Shown: positions 7,921 through 17,005, counted from the stretch's first letter. The stretch: 64,000 nt of DNA from an uncultured Flavobacteriales bacterium (GCA_937901255.1 CALCHN010000048.1:4657-68656); one strand, 5' to 3'. The notes: generated from the sequence alone by a model not told the origin. Made by a program: numbers and translations.

Positions 7921-8214
7921 GCCTTGTGGCGAAAATATCAATAAATTTTGAAATTATAAACCAATAACCCCCTAAACCTAATTACTTAATTATTAAAAAA
8001 TATTTTCATGCTCTTTTTCTTGATAAAAAGAGCTAAAAATCAAGAACAAACACCAAATCCTTTGTAATCTTTACCCACATAGCCTTCGCATTTCCTGGTC
8101 CGATTACGCAGGATTTCGCACCGTTTGTTCGGTTGCCCTCGCACAAATAGTTGGTATTAAATAATAATCTATGCAAGTAGAGAATTACTCTACTCGTGAA
8201 TTATTATAAACAAC

Positions 8215-8246
8215 ACAACCATCCCAATTAATATTGAAATGGTTGT
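8215..8246 (-). terminator. Hairpin downstream of DUF3078 gene
   Basis: The 8-bp perfect stem ACAACCAT/ATGGTTGT lies about 40 bases past the stop codon at 8284. On the minus strand it is followed by TGTTTATAA, only a weak U tract. It is a plausible intrinsic terminator or 3'-end hairpin. Confidence 0.45.
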
Positions 8247-8283
8247 GAGTAAGCAAAATGCTATAATTATTTATCTAAAATGA

Positions 8284-9261
8284 TTAAAATTTGAAATTCA
8301 ATCCTACTCCTAAAATTTCTTTAAACTGAACTCTAGGTCCGGCTCCATCTATAACTCCATCATTATTTCTATCCACAGCAATATCAATATCATGATCGTA
8401 AATTAACTGTGTTGAAACTGTTGCCGAAATATATTTATTTACTTTAAGTGAAAGTAATAATTCCCAGTTTACATCAATGTGTGTTGGCTCTTCTGTGTAA
8501 TTAGAGAAAGCATCAAAACGGGTTTCTAAGTTAATGTTTTCCATTATGTCTTTTTTGTACATCACTCTAATGTATCCCCCGTATTCTGCTCTAAGCATTT
8601 TACCATCTTTAATTTTATTTCCTAAAAGGTCAAATTCAGCTGGGTCAACACCAAAAGCACCGGCATCTGCTAAGGTTTTATCATTTACTATAGTCATTCT
8701 TGCTGTAAAAGGAGAAATAAAAGCCGTAAAATTATCGTGAGGTTTATAATCCATACCAATAGCAGCAAGAGCATAAGCAGGAGCTAAAAATGTAGAAATT
8801 TCTGTTGAATCATCTGGATAGTTATAACCATCTGCAAATTGAGTTTTAAAGTTTACCAAAGCAGCATAGTACCATCTTTCGGTTGCTTTATACCCATATT
8901 TCGACATAAAATCTATTCTATCATCTGTTTTTCTAACACTACCTTCATCCCCTTGTTTTAACATACCATAAGCAAGGTTTAGGGTATTATCCCAAGAAGA
9001 ACGACCTTTTTTGTAATTAGCAAAAGTGCTAAGTAAACCATTTACAGCCACAGAGTTTTCACCACCGGCAGACCAATTGGTAAAACTAGCTTGTGTAAGG
9101 TTGGCTCCAAACACACCACCTACTTTCCAGCCATCTAAGCTATCTGTTTCTTGAGCTTTTATAACTTTTTCTGCTTCGGTTAATTCTGCATCAACAACTT
9201 GAGCAGTTAGCATTCCTGAACTTGCAAGCAACATCATGGTTGCATAAATGATTTTTTTCAT
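8284..9261 (-). CDS. DUF3078-family outer-membrane beta-barrel protein
   Basis: This 325-residue protein has a signal peptide of about 20 residues (K-K at the start, hydrophobic core, cleavage after T-A-Q). The W-K-V-G-G-V-F-G-A-N-L-T-Q-A-S-F-T-N-W-S-A-G-G motif is the hallmark I associate with DUF3078 proteins. The rest alternates aromatic beta-strands and ends in F-K-F, as expected for an outer-membrane barrel whose C-terminal aromatic is read by BamA. No substrate is known to me. The gene is 26 bases downstream of the MscS-like gene on the same strand and may be cotranscribed with it. Confidence 0.85.
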   Translation of the reverse strand: MKKIIYATMMLLASSGMLTAQVVDAELTEAEKVIKAQETDSLDGWKVGGVFGANLTQASFTNWSAGGENSVAVNGLLSTFANYKKGRSSWDNTLNLAYGMLKQGDEGSVRKTDDRIDFMSKYGYKATERWYYAALVNFKTQFADGYNYPDDSTEISTFLAPAYALAAIGMDYKPHDNFTAFISPFTARMTIVNDKTLADAGAFGVDPAEFDLLGNKIKDGKMLRAEYGGYIRVMYKKDIMENINLETRFDAFSNYTEEPTHIDVNWELLLSLKVNKYISATVSTQLIYDHDIDIAVDRNNDGVIDGAGPRVQFKEILGVGLNFKF

Positions 9262-9287
9262 TATCTATTTTCTAATTAATTTTTGAA

Positions 9288-10112
9288 TTATTTATTATGA
9301 ACATGAACATCCATTTGTGGGAATGGAATATTAAGTCCTTCTTCATTAAAGGTATTATACACTTTTTCATTCATATCGAAGAAAACTGTCCAATAATCTG
9401 GTGCTTTTACCCAAGCTCTTACAACAAAATTAACAGAACTATCTGCCAAAGCAGAAACCGCAATAAAAGGAGCTGGATCTTTTAAAATTAACTCATTACT
9501 ATCAATTAATTTTTGTAAAACTTCTTTTGTTTTTCCTGTACTATCTCCGTAACCCACACCAAAAGTCCAATCTACTCTTCTTAATGGTTCTGTAGAGTAA
9601 TTTATCATTGAACCTGTTGACAAACCGCCATTTGGGATGATAATAGTTTTATTATCTGGTGTAGTTAAAATAGTATTAAAAATTTGAATTCCCTTAACAG
9701 TACCATTATATCCCTGAGCATCTATGTAATCTCCTACTTTAAATGGTTTAAAAATGAGAATAATTACTCCCCCTGCAAAATTTTGTAGCGATCCGGATAG
9801 TGCCATACCAATTGCTAAACCAGCAGCACCTAGTATTGCAATAAACGATGTCATTTCTATTTCTAACATGCTTAATACACTTATTGCCAAAAGTGTCTTT
9901 AGCAACGCACTTATTATACTTGAAAAGAATGGTTTTAACGAAGGGTCTATATTTCTTGTCTCCAGAAACTTTTTAAAGGATTTATTTAATGCTTTAATGA
10001 TAAATAATCCGACAATTAGAACTACTAATGCTCCTAATAATTTAGGTCCATAAGTCATTATTAATTCTGCTGTTAAATCGTAATACTTTGTAACGTCAAT
10101 GTTTTCAATCAT
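9288..10112 (-). CDS. Small-conductance mechanosensitive channel (MscS family)
   Basis: This 274-residue protein has three N-terminal membrane helices (about 18-42, 62-82 and 88-110). The pore-lining segment reads G-L-A-I-G-M-A-L-S-G-S-L-Q-N-F-A-G-G, followed by F-K-V-G-D-Y-I and a soluble beta domain with I-I-I-P-N-G. The length is typical of basic MscS. It releases solutes from the cytoplasm on hypo-osmotic shock. It is upstream of and close to the DUF3078 barrel gene and 55 bases after the coiled-coil gene, all on the minus strand. Confidence 0.93.
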   Translation of the reverse strand: MIENIDVTKYYDLTAELIMTYGPKLLGALVVLIVGLFIIKALNKSFKKFLETRNIDPSLKPFFSSIISALLKTLLAISVLSMLEIEMTSFIAILGAAGLAIGMALSGSLQNFAGGVIILIFKPFKVGDYIDAQGYNGTVKGIQIFNTILTTPDNKTIIIPNGGLSTGSMINYSTEPLRRVDWTFGVGYGDSTGKTKEVLQKLIDSNELILKDPAPFIAVSALADSSVNFVVRAWVKAPDYWTVFFDMNEKVYNTFNEEGLNIPFPQMDVHVHNK

Positions 10113-10167
10113 GTGTTTTGTTTTTTGGTTTGCCGCAAAATTAAAGAATTCAGAAGTTTTTGTTAAA

Positions 10168-11100
10168 TTATTTCAGGGTAAACTTGGTTTTACCTATATC
10201 AACACCATCAGCATACACTTCTACATTGTACTCTCCAACAGGAAAATCATCTATTTTAACCCAATCTATGGTTACTTGCATGTCTTCATTTTTGTAATCA
10301 ATTTCTTTTTTAGAAGAGTACAACCCTCTTACACCGTTAAAATCAAATTTATTAGAATCGTCTGTTTTTTCAGACAACACCCTACCATCGGGAGTGAGAA
10401 TTCTAACATAAAGCCATTTTTTACCTGGTTTAGTAATGGTATTTTTTTGCACGGTAAATGAGGTTCTAATTTTATCTACTTTTTTAGCTCTGTCCATTTC
10501 TTTACCTGTGTTATCATTCTTTACTTTCACACCATAAGCAGAAAGATTTAACGTTTTTAAGTGAGAAGCTACAGTAACTAAGGTATTTAAATCTTCATTT
10601 TGTTCCGTTAATTCTTGTGCCTTTTTTTGCTCGTTAGATAATTGGTTTTTTACTGTTTTATTTTCATCTGTTAGTTTATTATTCAATTGGTTTAACGAAT
10701 CAATTTGCACCACAAAACCTTTCATGATTTTACGTAGTGTTTCGGTTTCTTTTTTCAATTGATAAATTGTCCAATCTTTACCTTTAGCTTTTTTTATCAG
10801 TTCTTCAATTTTAGCTTTTTCTGCTGCTAATTCGGCACTTAATTCTTGGTTATTTGTTTCTAAATCTTCATATTGTTTAAGCATTTCTTCCAATTCTGCT
10901 TGCACCTGATCTCTTTCTGTAGAAACTTCTGTATAAGCAATTTCACCTTTATCAATAGCTTTTTTCAATTCCAAGTTTTGCCAAATAAGATAGCCACAAA
11001 AACCCAATAACAAAATGATAATAACCATCATCAATTTATTATTCTTGTTTCCTGTTGGCTTATCTTGAACAACCGCTTTATTTGTTTCTTTTGTTTCCAT
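10168..11100 (-). CDS. Coiled-coil inner-membrane protein of unknown function
   Basis: This 310-residue protein has a short K/N-rich N-terminus, one membrane helix at about 22-43, and a long E/K/L-rich coiled coil at about 45-180. A beta-rich C-terminal domain follows (about 190-310; V-R-I-L-T-P-D-G-R-V-L, W-V-K-I-D-D-F-P-V-G-E-Y-N-V-E-V). The topology suggests the coiled coil and C-terminal domain sit in the periplasm. Similar proteins are sometimes mislabelled as chromosome-partitioning or SMC proteins because of the coiled coil, and I see no ATPase motif. I do not recognise the function. It may be cotranscribed with the MscS gene. Confidence 0.75.
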   Translation of the reverse strand: METKETNKAVVQDKPTGNKNNKLMMVIIILLLGFCGYLIWQNLELKKAIDKGEIAYTEVSTERDQVQAELEEMLKQYEDLETNNQELSAELAAEKAKIEELIKKAKGKDWTIYQLKKETETLRKIMKGFVVQIDSLNQLNNKLTDENKTVKNQLSNEQKKAQELTEQNEDLNTLVTVASHLKTLNLSAYGVKVKNDNTGKEMDRAKKVDKIRTSFTVQKNTITKPGKKWLYVRILTPDGRVLSEKTDDSNKFDFNGVRGLYSSKKEIDYKNEDMQVTIDWVKIDDFPVGEYNVEVYADGVDIGKTKFTLK

Positions 11101-11207
11101 AACACTTATTTTATTGAAAAATATAGCTCAAAATTATACTATAATATTGTTTTGTTGGTGCTTAATTATTAAAGTTATGCAGATATTTTTGTGCAAAACA
11201 ATGATGT

Positions 11208-11243
11208 AAAAAAAGCTTCCAAGAAATAATCTTGAAAGCTTTT
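11208..11243 (-). terminator. Intrinsic terminator after the TonB-like gene
   Basis: On the minus strand, a stem of about 14 bp (AAAAGCTTTCAAGA with TCTTGGAAGCTTTT, one G-U pair) is followed by a run of T. It lies about 20 bases past the stop at 11264. Confidence 0.75.
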
Positions 11244-11263
11244 CTACAATATTAATTTAATAT

Positions 11264-11950
11264 TTACTTAATCAACTTAAAGCTAATTGGCATAACATAT
11301 CTTACTTTAACTACTCGTCCATTTTGTTTGCCAGGCAACCAATTGGGCATAGCTTTAATCACCCTTATAGCCTCTGCATCTAACGCTTCATTAACACCTT
11401 TTTTTATTTTCACATCTGTAATTTCACCTTTTTTCCCTACCACAAATTCTACATACACTACACCCTCAACTCCTATTTCTTTTTCCCTTTTAGGATATTT
11501 AGTATTTTTTGATAAATATCCAAACAATGCTTTGTCTCCTCCAACAAAACCTGGCATTTCTTCAACAAAATCTAATGGTGCTGACTCAACTTCAACAGGC
11601 TCAACTGGCACCCATTTTTCATTGAACTTAGGTGCTTCATAGGGTTCCTCTTTTGTAGGTTCTTCTGAAGATTTTTCTAGTGGCTCATCTGTAATTAGTA
11701 AGTCATCCATGTTTTTTCTTGGAGTTGGCTCTATTTTAACTTTTGGCTGTGGTTTTTCAACAACAAAAACTGGAGGTAATTCAATGTCATCATTTTCTAT
11801 TACATGATTCCCCGGCAATTCTTTTATAGAATAATAGGTTGTCCATTCGAAAGCTAAAAAGGTTAATGAAAAACTAATTAATAGTCCTAGTTGAAATTAA
11901 ACAAATCTCATTCGTTCATTTTTCTTGGTGGTTTTTTGAAAATGGTTCAT
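11264..11950 (-). pseudogene. TonB-like energy transducer interrupted by an in-frame stop codon
   Basis: The C-terminal 184 residues are a normal TonB-like protein: an acidic/proline-rich linker and a TonB C-terminal domain (G-V-E-G-V-V-Y-V-E-F-V-V, then M-P-N-W-L-P-G-K-Q-N-G). That open stretch has only a TTG start at 11818 and no membrane anchor. Reading upstream in the same frame gives the missing anchor (F-Q-L-G-L-L-I-S-F-S-L-T-F-L-A-F-E-W). An in-frame TAA lies at 11897-11899, and before it a short N-terminus starts at ATG 11950 (M-N-H-F-Q-K-T-T-K-K). Removing one stop restores a 228-residue protein of normal design. Either the gene is inactivated, or the stop is a sequence error or is read through. 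Confidence 0.85.
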
Positions 11951-12040
11951 AGCTTTATGGTTTTGGTTAGACAATAGTATAAACTCAAAAACAATACGTT
12001 TTAGTGTATAGATGAAATTTTTTGATAATTTCACAGTTAT

Positions 12041-13984
12041 ATGCAAAAAAAATTCATTATGAAACTTCCTTCTATTCAATACCTTCAAGAAAAAACAGTA
12101 ACTGCTTTAAAAAGATTCCCACTAAGCATAGTATCAGCAGCTATTGGAGTAATTTGTGCTATTTATCTAATAGAAAATGAGCATAGGTTAGAGAGTGTTC
12201 TTCCAATTACCAATTTATTACTTACATCAGCATTAGCAATACCCTTATTTTTTGGCATTAATGTTTACAGCGAAAAATCCCAACTAAATACTAAATTTAA
12301 AACCATAGGAATTCTTATAGGTTTGGCAGTGTTAGCACTTATTTATTACAGTTTACCAAACTCTTATGATACTTTTAACACTTCACTACCTTATATAAGG
12401 TATGCGATTTATAACGTTGCTATCCATTTATTGGTAGCTTTTGCTCCATTTATTCTTAAAAAAGAAATTAATGGCTTTTGGCAATACAACAAAGTGCTAT
12501 TTATTAGGTTTTTAACTTCTGTATTATATTCCGGATTTTTATATATTGGAATTGTATTGGCTTTAGTTGCTTTAAACTTATTATTTGATGTAAAAATTCG
12601 TGACCAGTTTTACTTTGAGTTTTGGGTAATTATTGCAGGCCTGTTTAACACTTGGTTTTTTACTGCCGGAATGCCAACATCTTTAACCAATTTAGATAAC
12701 GATTATGAATATCCTACAGGATTAAAGATTTTTTCTCAATACATTTTACTGCCCTTATTAATGTTGTATTTACTAATTCTATACGGTTATGGTATTAAAA
12801 TATTTGCCGCTTGGGACTGGCCAAAAGGAATTGTTTCTTACCTAATAGTTTGTGTAGCTATATTAGGAATTCTAAATTTTTTACTGATTTATCCTTATTC
12901 CAAACAAAAAGAAAACAAATGGATTGCTACTTTCTCTAGGGCTTACTATTTTATTTTATTTCCATTAATTATTATGTTATTCATTGCTATTAATATGCGT
13001 ATTGGAGATTATGGAATTACCATAAACCGATATATCATTTTATTATTGGGATGTTGGCTTACAATAGTTGCTATTTACTTTGCATTAGGAAAAAGTAATA
13101 TTAAATTTATTCCTATTTCGCTTTTTACAGTTATACTACTAACCTCTTTTGGTCCTTGGGGAATGTTTTCTGTAAGCGAAAACAGTCAAGTAAACAGACT
13201 TAAAAACCTTTTAGAAACACACCAATTATTAGAAGATAATAGTATTACAAATGAGCAAACTATAGATTTAGTTTCGTCCTATTACAACCATGAGTTTATC
13301 CCAAAAAACGAAAAACTAGTCCCCGACTCCATTAAAAATGATATAAAATCTATTTTAGATTATTTAAACGACCATCATGGCTTAACCAAAATAAAACCAT
13401 GGTTTAGCACTGATTATGATGCTGAAATTGCAAGTTTTAATCAGGACAAAAGGAAATACGAACGAGTTAATGAAGCAAAAGTGTATATGAATGCGTTAGG
13501 ACTAGCATATTCTCATCATTACACTACTAAAAATCAAAACTACTTTTCTTTTTCAGCCGAAAATAAACATAATGGAGTTTTAACTATTACTGGTTTTGAT
13601 TATCAAGTTAAAGTAAATAGCAATTACAACAACAATGTAGTTTTACAAACTTTTGCAATAAACAATAAAGAATACGAACTAAAAATACAAGACCATGAAA
13701 ACATGTTGCTTTTGCTTGAAGACAAACAGCTTAAAAGTGCTTTAGATTTTGATAAACTCATAAAAAAATTAATAGATAAATACAAAAACTCCAATAACAA
13801 TTATAACATTCCAGCAAACGAAATGACCATTGTATCGGAAACAGAAGAAATTAAATTGAAGTTTATTTTTGATAACATTAATATAGAAACAGATAAAAAA
13901 ACTATAAAACCAAGCTATTTTAACGGAATTTTATTGTTACAAATAAAAGGTGAAACACTCTTAAACACTGAAGAGTTAGAATAA
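12041..13984 (+). CDS. DUF4153-family multi-pass membrane protein
   Basis: This 647-residue protein has roughly the first 375 residues arranged as about ten membrane helices, followed by a soluble C-terminal part of about 270 residues. The N-terminal pattern (R-F-P-L-S-I-V-S-A, later L-L-V-A-F-A-P-F) and overall layout match DUF4153 proteins, which have no established function. Two starts are possible, ATG at 12041 or ATG at 12059 (M-K-L-P-S-I-Q); the second begins at the conserved region. It is transcribed divergently from the broken TonB-like gene, 90 bases away, and is followed by the ribosomal protein block. Confidence 0.8.
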   Translation: MQKKFIMKLPSIQYLQEKTVTALKRFPLSIVSAAIGVICAIYLIENEHRLESVLPITNLLLTSALAIPLFFGINVYSEKSQLNTKFKTIGILIGLAVLALIYYSLPNSYDTFNTSLPYIRYAIYNVAIHLLVAFAPFILKKEINGFWQYNKVLFIRFLTSVLYSGFLYIGIVLALVALNLLFDVKIRDQFYFEFWVIIAGLFNTWFFTAGMPTSLTNLDNDYEYPTGLKIFSQYILLPLLMLYLLILYGYGIKIFAAWDWPKGIVSYLIVCVAILGILNFLLIYPYSKQKENKWIATFSRAYYFILFPLIIMLFIAINMRIGDYGITINRYIILLLGCWLTIVAIYFALGKSNIKFIPISLFTVILLTSFGPWGMFSVSENSQVNRLKNLLETHQLLEDNSITNEQTIDLVSSYYNHEFIPKNEKLVPDSIKNDIKSILDYLNDHHGLTKIKPWFSTDYDAEIASFNQDKRKYERVNEAKVYMNALGLAYSHHYTTKNQNYFSFSAENKHNGVLTITGFDYQVKVNSNYNNNVVLQTFAINNKEYELKIQDHENMLLLLEDKQLKSALDFDKLIKKLIDKYKNSNNNYNIPANEMTIVSETEEIKLKFIFDNINIETDKKTIKPSYFNGILLLQIKGETLLNTEELE

Positions 13985-14052
13985 AAAACTCATTTAAAAT
14001 AAAAAAGTAATTAGTTAGTTAAAAAAAATGAAATCGAATGAAAAAAAATTCC

Positions 14053-14060
14053 TAAGTTTG
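14053..14060 (+). promoter_or_regulatory. Bacteroidota -7 promoter element before rpmG
   Basis: TAAGTTTG matches the TAnnTTTG consensus and lies 28 bases before the rpmG ATG. A TTG-type -33 element at the expected distance is not clear. Confidence 0.5.
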
Positions 14061-14087
14061 CAGTCCAATTTTTAAAAGGTATATAAA

Positions 14088-14270
14088 ATGGCAAAGAAAG
14101 GAAATAGAATTCAAGTAATCATGGAATGCACAGAGCACAAAAACAGTGGTGTGCCAGGAACTTCAAGATACATTACTACAAAAAACAAAAGAAATACTCC
14201 AGATAGAATTGAATTGAAAAAATACAATCCTATCCTTAAGAAAGTAACTGTTCACAAAGAAATTAAATAA
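14088..14270 (+). CDS. rpmG: 50S ribosomal protein L33
   Basis: This 60-residue basic protein begins M-A-K-K-G-N-R-I-Q-V-I-M-E-C-T-E-H and contains T-S-R-Y-I-T-T-K-N-K-R-N-T-P-D-R-I-E-L-K-K-Y, the L33 signature. Only one cysteine of the zinc-ribbon pattern is present, so it looks like the zinc-independent form. It is a component of the large ribosomal subunit near the E site. In related genomes rpmB often precedes rpmG; here the upstream neighbour is a DUF4153 gene. It forms a run with the DUF4295 gene and ftsY. Confidence 0.97.
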   Translation: MAKKGNRIQVIMECTEHKNSGVPGTSRYITTKNKRNTPDRIELKKYNPILKKVTVHKEIK

Positions 14271-14352
14271 TTAAATTTTTTCATAAACAGAAAATTTCAA
14301 TTTACATAAGAGATTTTCAATTTGTAAAAAAATTAAAATAAAACTATAAGAT

Positions 14353-14505
14353 ATGGCTAAGAAAGTTGTTGCATCTATTCAGAAAGAAGGTGGTAAAAAT
14401 TATACTAAAGTAATTAAAATGGTGAAGTCTCCTAAATCAGGTGCTTATGCCTTTAAAGAAGAAATTGTTACTAAAGATAGAGTAGAAGATTTTTTTAAAA
14501 AATAA
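14353..14505 (+). CDS. DUF4295 small basic protein
   Basis: This 50-residue gene begins M-A-K-K-V-V-A-S-I-Q-K and ends V-E-D-F-F-K-K. It matches the DUF4295 family, found in Bacteroidota between rpmG and ftsY. The high lysine content and constant ribosomal neighbourhood suggest a ribosome-associated role, but no function is established. It lies 82 bases after rpmG and is followed by a strong terminator at 14540-14577. Confidence 0.9.
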   Translation: MAKKVVASIQKEGGKNYTKVIKMVKSPKSGAYAFKEEIVTKDRVEDFFKK

Positions 14506-14539
14506 TTTTTCTCCTCTTTTAGTTGCTAAATATTTTATT

Positions 14540-14577
14540 GCTTCTTTCTTTATCATAAGGAAAGAAGCTTTTTTTTT
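14540..14577 (+). terminator. Intrinsic terminator after DUF4295 gene
   Basis: A 9-10 bp stem, GCTTCTTTC/GAAAGAAGC, is followed immediately by nine T. It ends the rpmG-DUF4295 transcript before ftsY. Confidence 0.9.
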
Positions 14578-14624
14578 ATATTGAAGTAATTTAACTTCAA
14601 TTATCATCTCAATCAGTTATTAAT

Positions 14625-15578
14625 ATGGGCTTTTTCAAAATATTTTCAAAAGAAAAGAAAGAAGTACTTGATGAAGGTTTAACCAAAACCAAAGAAAACT
14701 TTTTCTCAAAATTATCTAAAGCTGTTGCCGGAAAATCTAAAGTTGATAGTGAAATACTAGACAACCTTGAAGAAATTTTAGTAACCTCTGATGTTGGTGT
14801 AGATACCACTCTTAAGATTATTGAAAAAATTGAAACCCGAGTTGCTAAAGACAAATATTTAGGAACTGATGAACTGAATAAAATTCTTAGAGAAGAAATT
14901 ACTGCCCTTTTAGAAGAAAATAATACTGAGAATTATACCGAATTCACTATACCTCAACAAGACGAACCTTATGTAATTATGGTGGTTGGTGTAAATGGTG
15001 TTGGCAAAACCACCACCATAGGAAAATTGGCTCACCAACTTAAAAAAACTGGTAAAAAAGTAATGCTCGGAGCTTCAGATACTTTTAGAGCTGCTGCCGT
15101 AGATCAACTTAAAATTTGGGCAAGCAGAGTAGATGTTCCTATTGTAGAACAAGGAATGAATGCCGACCCTGCCTCTGTGGCTTTCGACACTTTACAATCT
15201 GCAAAAGCAAAAGGAATGGACGTTGTAATTATAGATACTGCAGGAAGATTGCACAACAAAATCAACTTAATGAATGAGCTTTCTAAAATTAAAAATGTAA
15301 TGAAGAAAGTTATTCCTAATGCTCCTCACGAAATTTTATTGGTGTTAGATGGTTCTACAGGACAAAATGCTTACGAACAAGCCAAACAGTTTTCTTTAGC
15401 TACAGAAATTAATGCCTTAGCCATTACTAAGCTTGATGGTACTGCAAAAGGCGGAGTGGTTATTGGCATTTCCGACCAATTTAAAATTCCTGTAAAATAT
15501 ATTGGTGTTGGCGAAGGTATAGAACACCTTCAGGTTTTTAACAAAGTTGAATTTGTTGATTCTTTGTTTAAAGAATAA
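14625..15578 (+). CDS. ftsY: Signal recognition particle receptor FtsY
   Basis: This 317-residue SRP GTPase docks ribosome-SRP complexes at the inner membrane. The helical N domain is followed by G1 (G-V-N-G-V-G-K-T-T-T at about 124-133), D-T-F-R-A-A-A, D-T-A-G-R-L, and T-K-L-D-G-T-A-K-G-G. The acidic A domain found in enterobacterial FtsY is absent, which is normal for this phylum. It sits behind the DUF4295 terminator, so it probably has its own promoter or depends on read-through. Confidence 0.97.
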   Translation: MGFFKIFSKEKKEVLDEGLTKTKENFFSKLSKAVAGKSKVDSEILDNLEEILVTSDVGVDTTLKIIEKIETRVAKDKYLGTDELNKILREEITALLEENNTENYTEFTIPQQDEPYVIMVVGVNGVGKTTTIGKLAHQLKKTGKKVMLGASDTFRAAAVDQLKIWASRVDVPIVEQGMNADPASVAFDTLQSAKAKGMDVVIIDTAGRLHNKINLMNELSKIKNVMKKVIPNAPHEILLVLDGSTGQNAYEQAKQFSLATEINALAITKLDGTAKGGVVIGISDQFKIPVKYIGVGEGIEHLQVFNKVEFVDSLFKE

Positions 15579-15648
15579 TAAACTACACTTAACTTCTATC
15601 GCACAATTATTGTTAGCTTTAACTTTCTAAAGTATAACACCTATTTTA

Positions 15649-16944
15649 ATGCTAAAATTCAGCTACAGTCTATTTTTCACTCTTATTTTATTTATAAGTT
15701 CTTCCGTTTTTGCACAGACTTCTGAAGAAAAAATAAATAACTTAACAGAAGAAATCAATCAACTCGACCAACAAAAAGAAGAACTTTACCAAAAGTTGGA
15801 AACTTACAAGCTTGCCAAACTCCGTGAAGATTTATACCAATACGGCTTACCCAAAACCAATGAAGATGAAGAAATCATTCATCATGCTGCTATGAGCTTG
15901 GTGTATTCCGAACCACACGAACAAGCCAAATGGGTTGCTCATATTATTTTGCCTGATATTATTAACGGAAAAACAGGCAGAACCAACGATTTTAGAGAAG
16001 ATTCGCTAATTAAAACAGGTTCGGCAACTGAGATAGATTATTTTCTTAAAGAAAAAAAAGAAGATGGTAATTATGAGTATGATGGATTTGGCTACGACAG
16101 AGGTCATTTAGCTCCTTCAGCAGATTTTAGATGGAGCAAAAAAGCACTTTCAGAATCGTATTTCTATTCTAATATGTCGCCACAATTGGCAGAATTTAAC
16201 AGAGAAAAATGGGGCGAGTTAGAAGATATTTTACGAGGCTACATCTATAACAATCCAACTACACAACTTTATGTGGTTACTGGTCCATTATTAAACGATA
16301 CGCTTCCTAAAATTGAAAGAAGCGTTAATAAAGTAAGTATCCCTGCATATTATTACAAAGTGGTAATGGATTTAACCAACCAAAAAGCTATTGGATTTAT
16401 AATGCCCAACCAAAAAATTAACTATCCATTAAAAAATTATGCTGTAAGTATTGATGAAGTTGAAGCTGCCACAGGAATTGACTTCTTCTATCAAGTAGAA
16501 GATGAACAAGAAAATGCGTTGGAAAGTCAGAAAAACATTACAGATTGGTTGCCCGAAAAACAAAAAAATGATGTTCAGCCACTTTACCAACCCGACTTGC
16601 CAAAAGGTGTTTACAATACTATACAAGCCAAAAGATTAATGGGCAGCAATAGAAAAGTTACTATTGCCGGAACAGTTGTAAGCAGCAAAGAAACCCGCAA
16701 CGGACATTTATTTTTAAATTTAGATGTGAATTATCCTAACCATATTTTTACCATTGCCATTTGGAAACAAAACATATTGAATTTTAGTTATAATCCGCAC
16801 GATATACTGTTACACAGAACCATTTATGTAACGGGAAAAATTGCTGATTTTGATGGAATTCCTACCATGATTTTAGACAATGAAAAAGCCATAGAAATTC
16901 AAGCTAAAGAAAGGTATAAGTTGGTAATTGGTGATGAGGATTAA
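15649..16944 (+). CDS. Secreted DNA/RNA non-specific endonuclease with C-terminal OB-fold domain
   Basis: This 431-residue protein has a signal peptide of 22 residues ending in V-F-A-Q and a short coiled coil (25-60). An NUC-family nuclease domain follows at about 80-270. The catalytic motif D-R-G-H lies at 150-153, with N-M-S-P-Q and N-R-E-K-W providing the expected metal-binding asparagine further on. Residues about 325-425 look like an OB-fold nucleic-acid-binding domain (I-A-G-T-V-V-S-S-K-E-T, I-Y-V-T-G-K-I). It would degrade extracellular or periplasmic nucleic acid, for nutrition or DNA clearance. No T9SS C-terminal signal is evident. Confidence 0.88.
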   Translation: MLKFSYSLFFTLILFISSSVFAQTSEEKINNLTEEINQLDQQKEELYQKLETYKLAKLREDLYQYGLPKTNEDEEIIHHAAMSLVYSEPHEQAKWVAHIILPDIINGKTGRTNDFREDSLIKTGSATEIDYFLKEKKEDGNYEYDGFGYDRGHLAPSADFRWSKKALSESYFYSNMSPQLAEFNREKWGELEDILRGYIYNNPTTQLYVVTGPLLNDTLPKIERSVNKVSIPAYYYKVVMDLTNQKAIGFIMPNQKINYPLKNYAVSIDEVEAATGIDFFYQVEDEQENALESQKNITDWLPEKQKNDVQPLYQPDLPKGVYNTIQAKRLMGSNRKVTIAGTVVSSKETRNGHLFLNLDVNYPNHIFTIAIWKQNILNFSYNPHDILLHRTIYVTGKIADFDGIPTMILDNEKAIEIQAKERYKLVIGDED

Positions 16945-17005
16945 TTAAACCATTCAATATTTTTTATAATCAAAATCTCAAAAATAATATCCTTTGCACC
17001 TAAAA

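Larger units (their letters stand above)
7883..8283. other. 400-base intergenic region with three inverted repeats, no gene
   Basis: I see no credible ORF here. It holds a 9-bp stem GCTCTTTTT/AAAAAGAGC at 8010-8033, then a locally G+C-richer block (about 8085-8155) out of keeping with its AT-rich surroundings. A GTAGAG/CTCTAC hairpin lies at 8177-8193, and an ACAACCAT/ATGGTTGT hairpin at 8215-8246. The last lies just downstream of the DUF3078 gene and may be its terminator. The stem plus G+C-rich block resembles interspersed repeats I recall from Bacteroidota, but no second copy is in this window. Confidence 0.5.

Noticed and set aside
8060..8160. tRNA or structured RNA gene in the G+C-richer block
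   Set aside because: I could not lay out a cloverleaf or a TTCRA T-loop of the right spacing. The block fits an intergenic repeat better.
11897..12088. Separate 63-residue minus-strand ORF upstream of the TonB-like gene
   Set aside because: Only its last 17 codons are meaningful. They are the N-terminus of the TonB-like gene before its premature stop. The upstream part overlaps the start of the DUF4153 gene.
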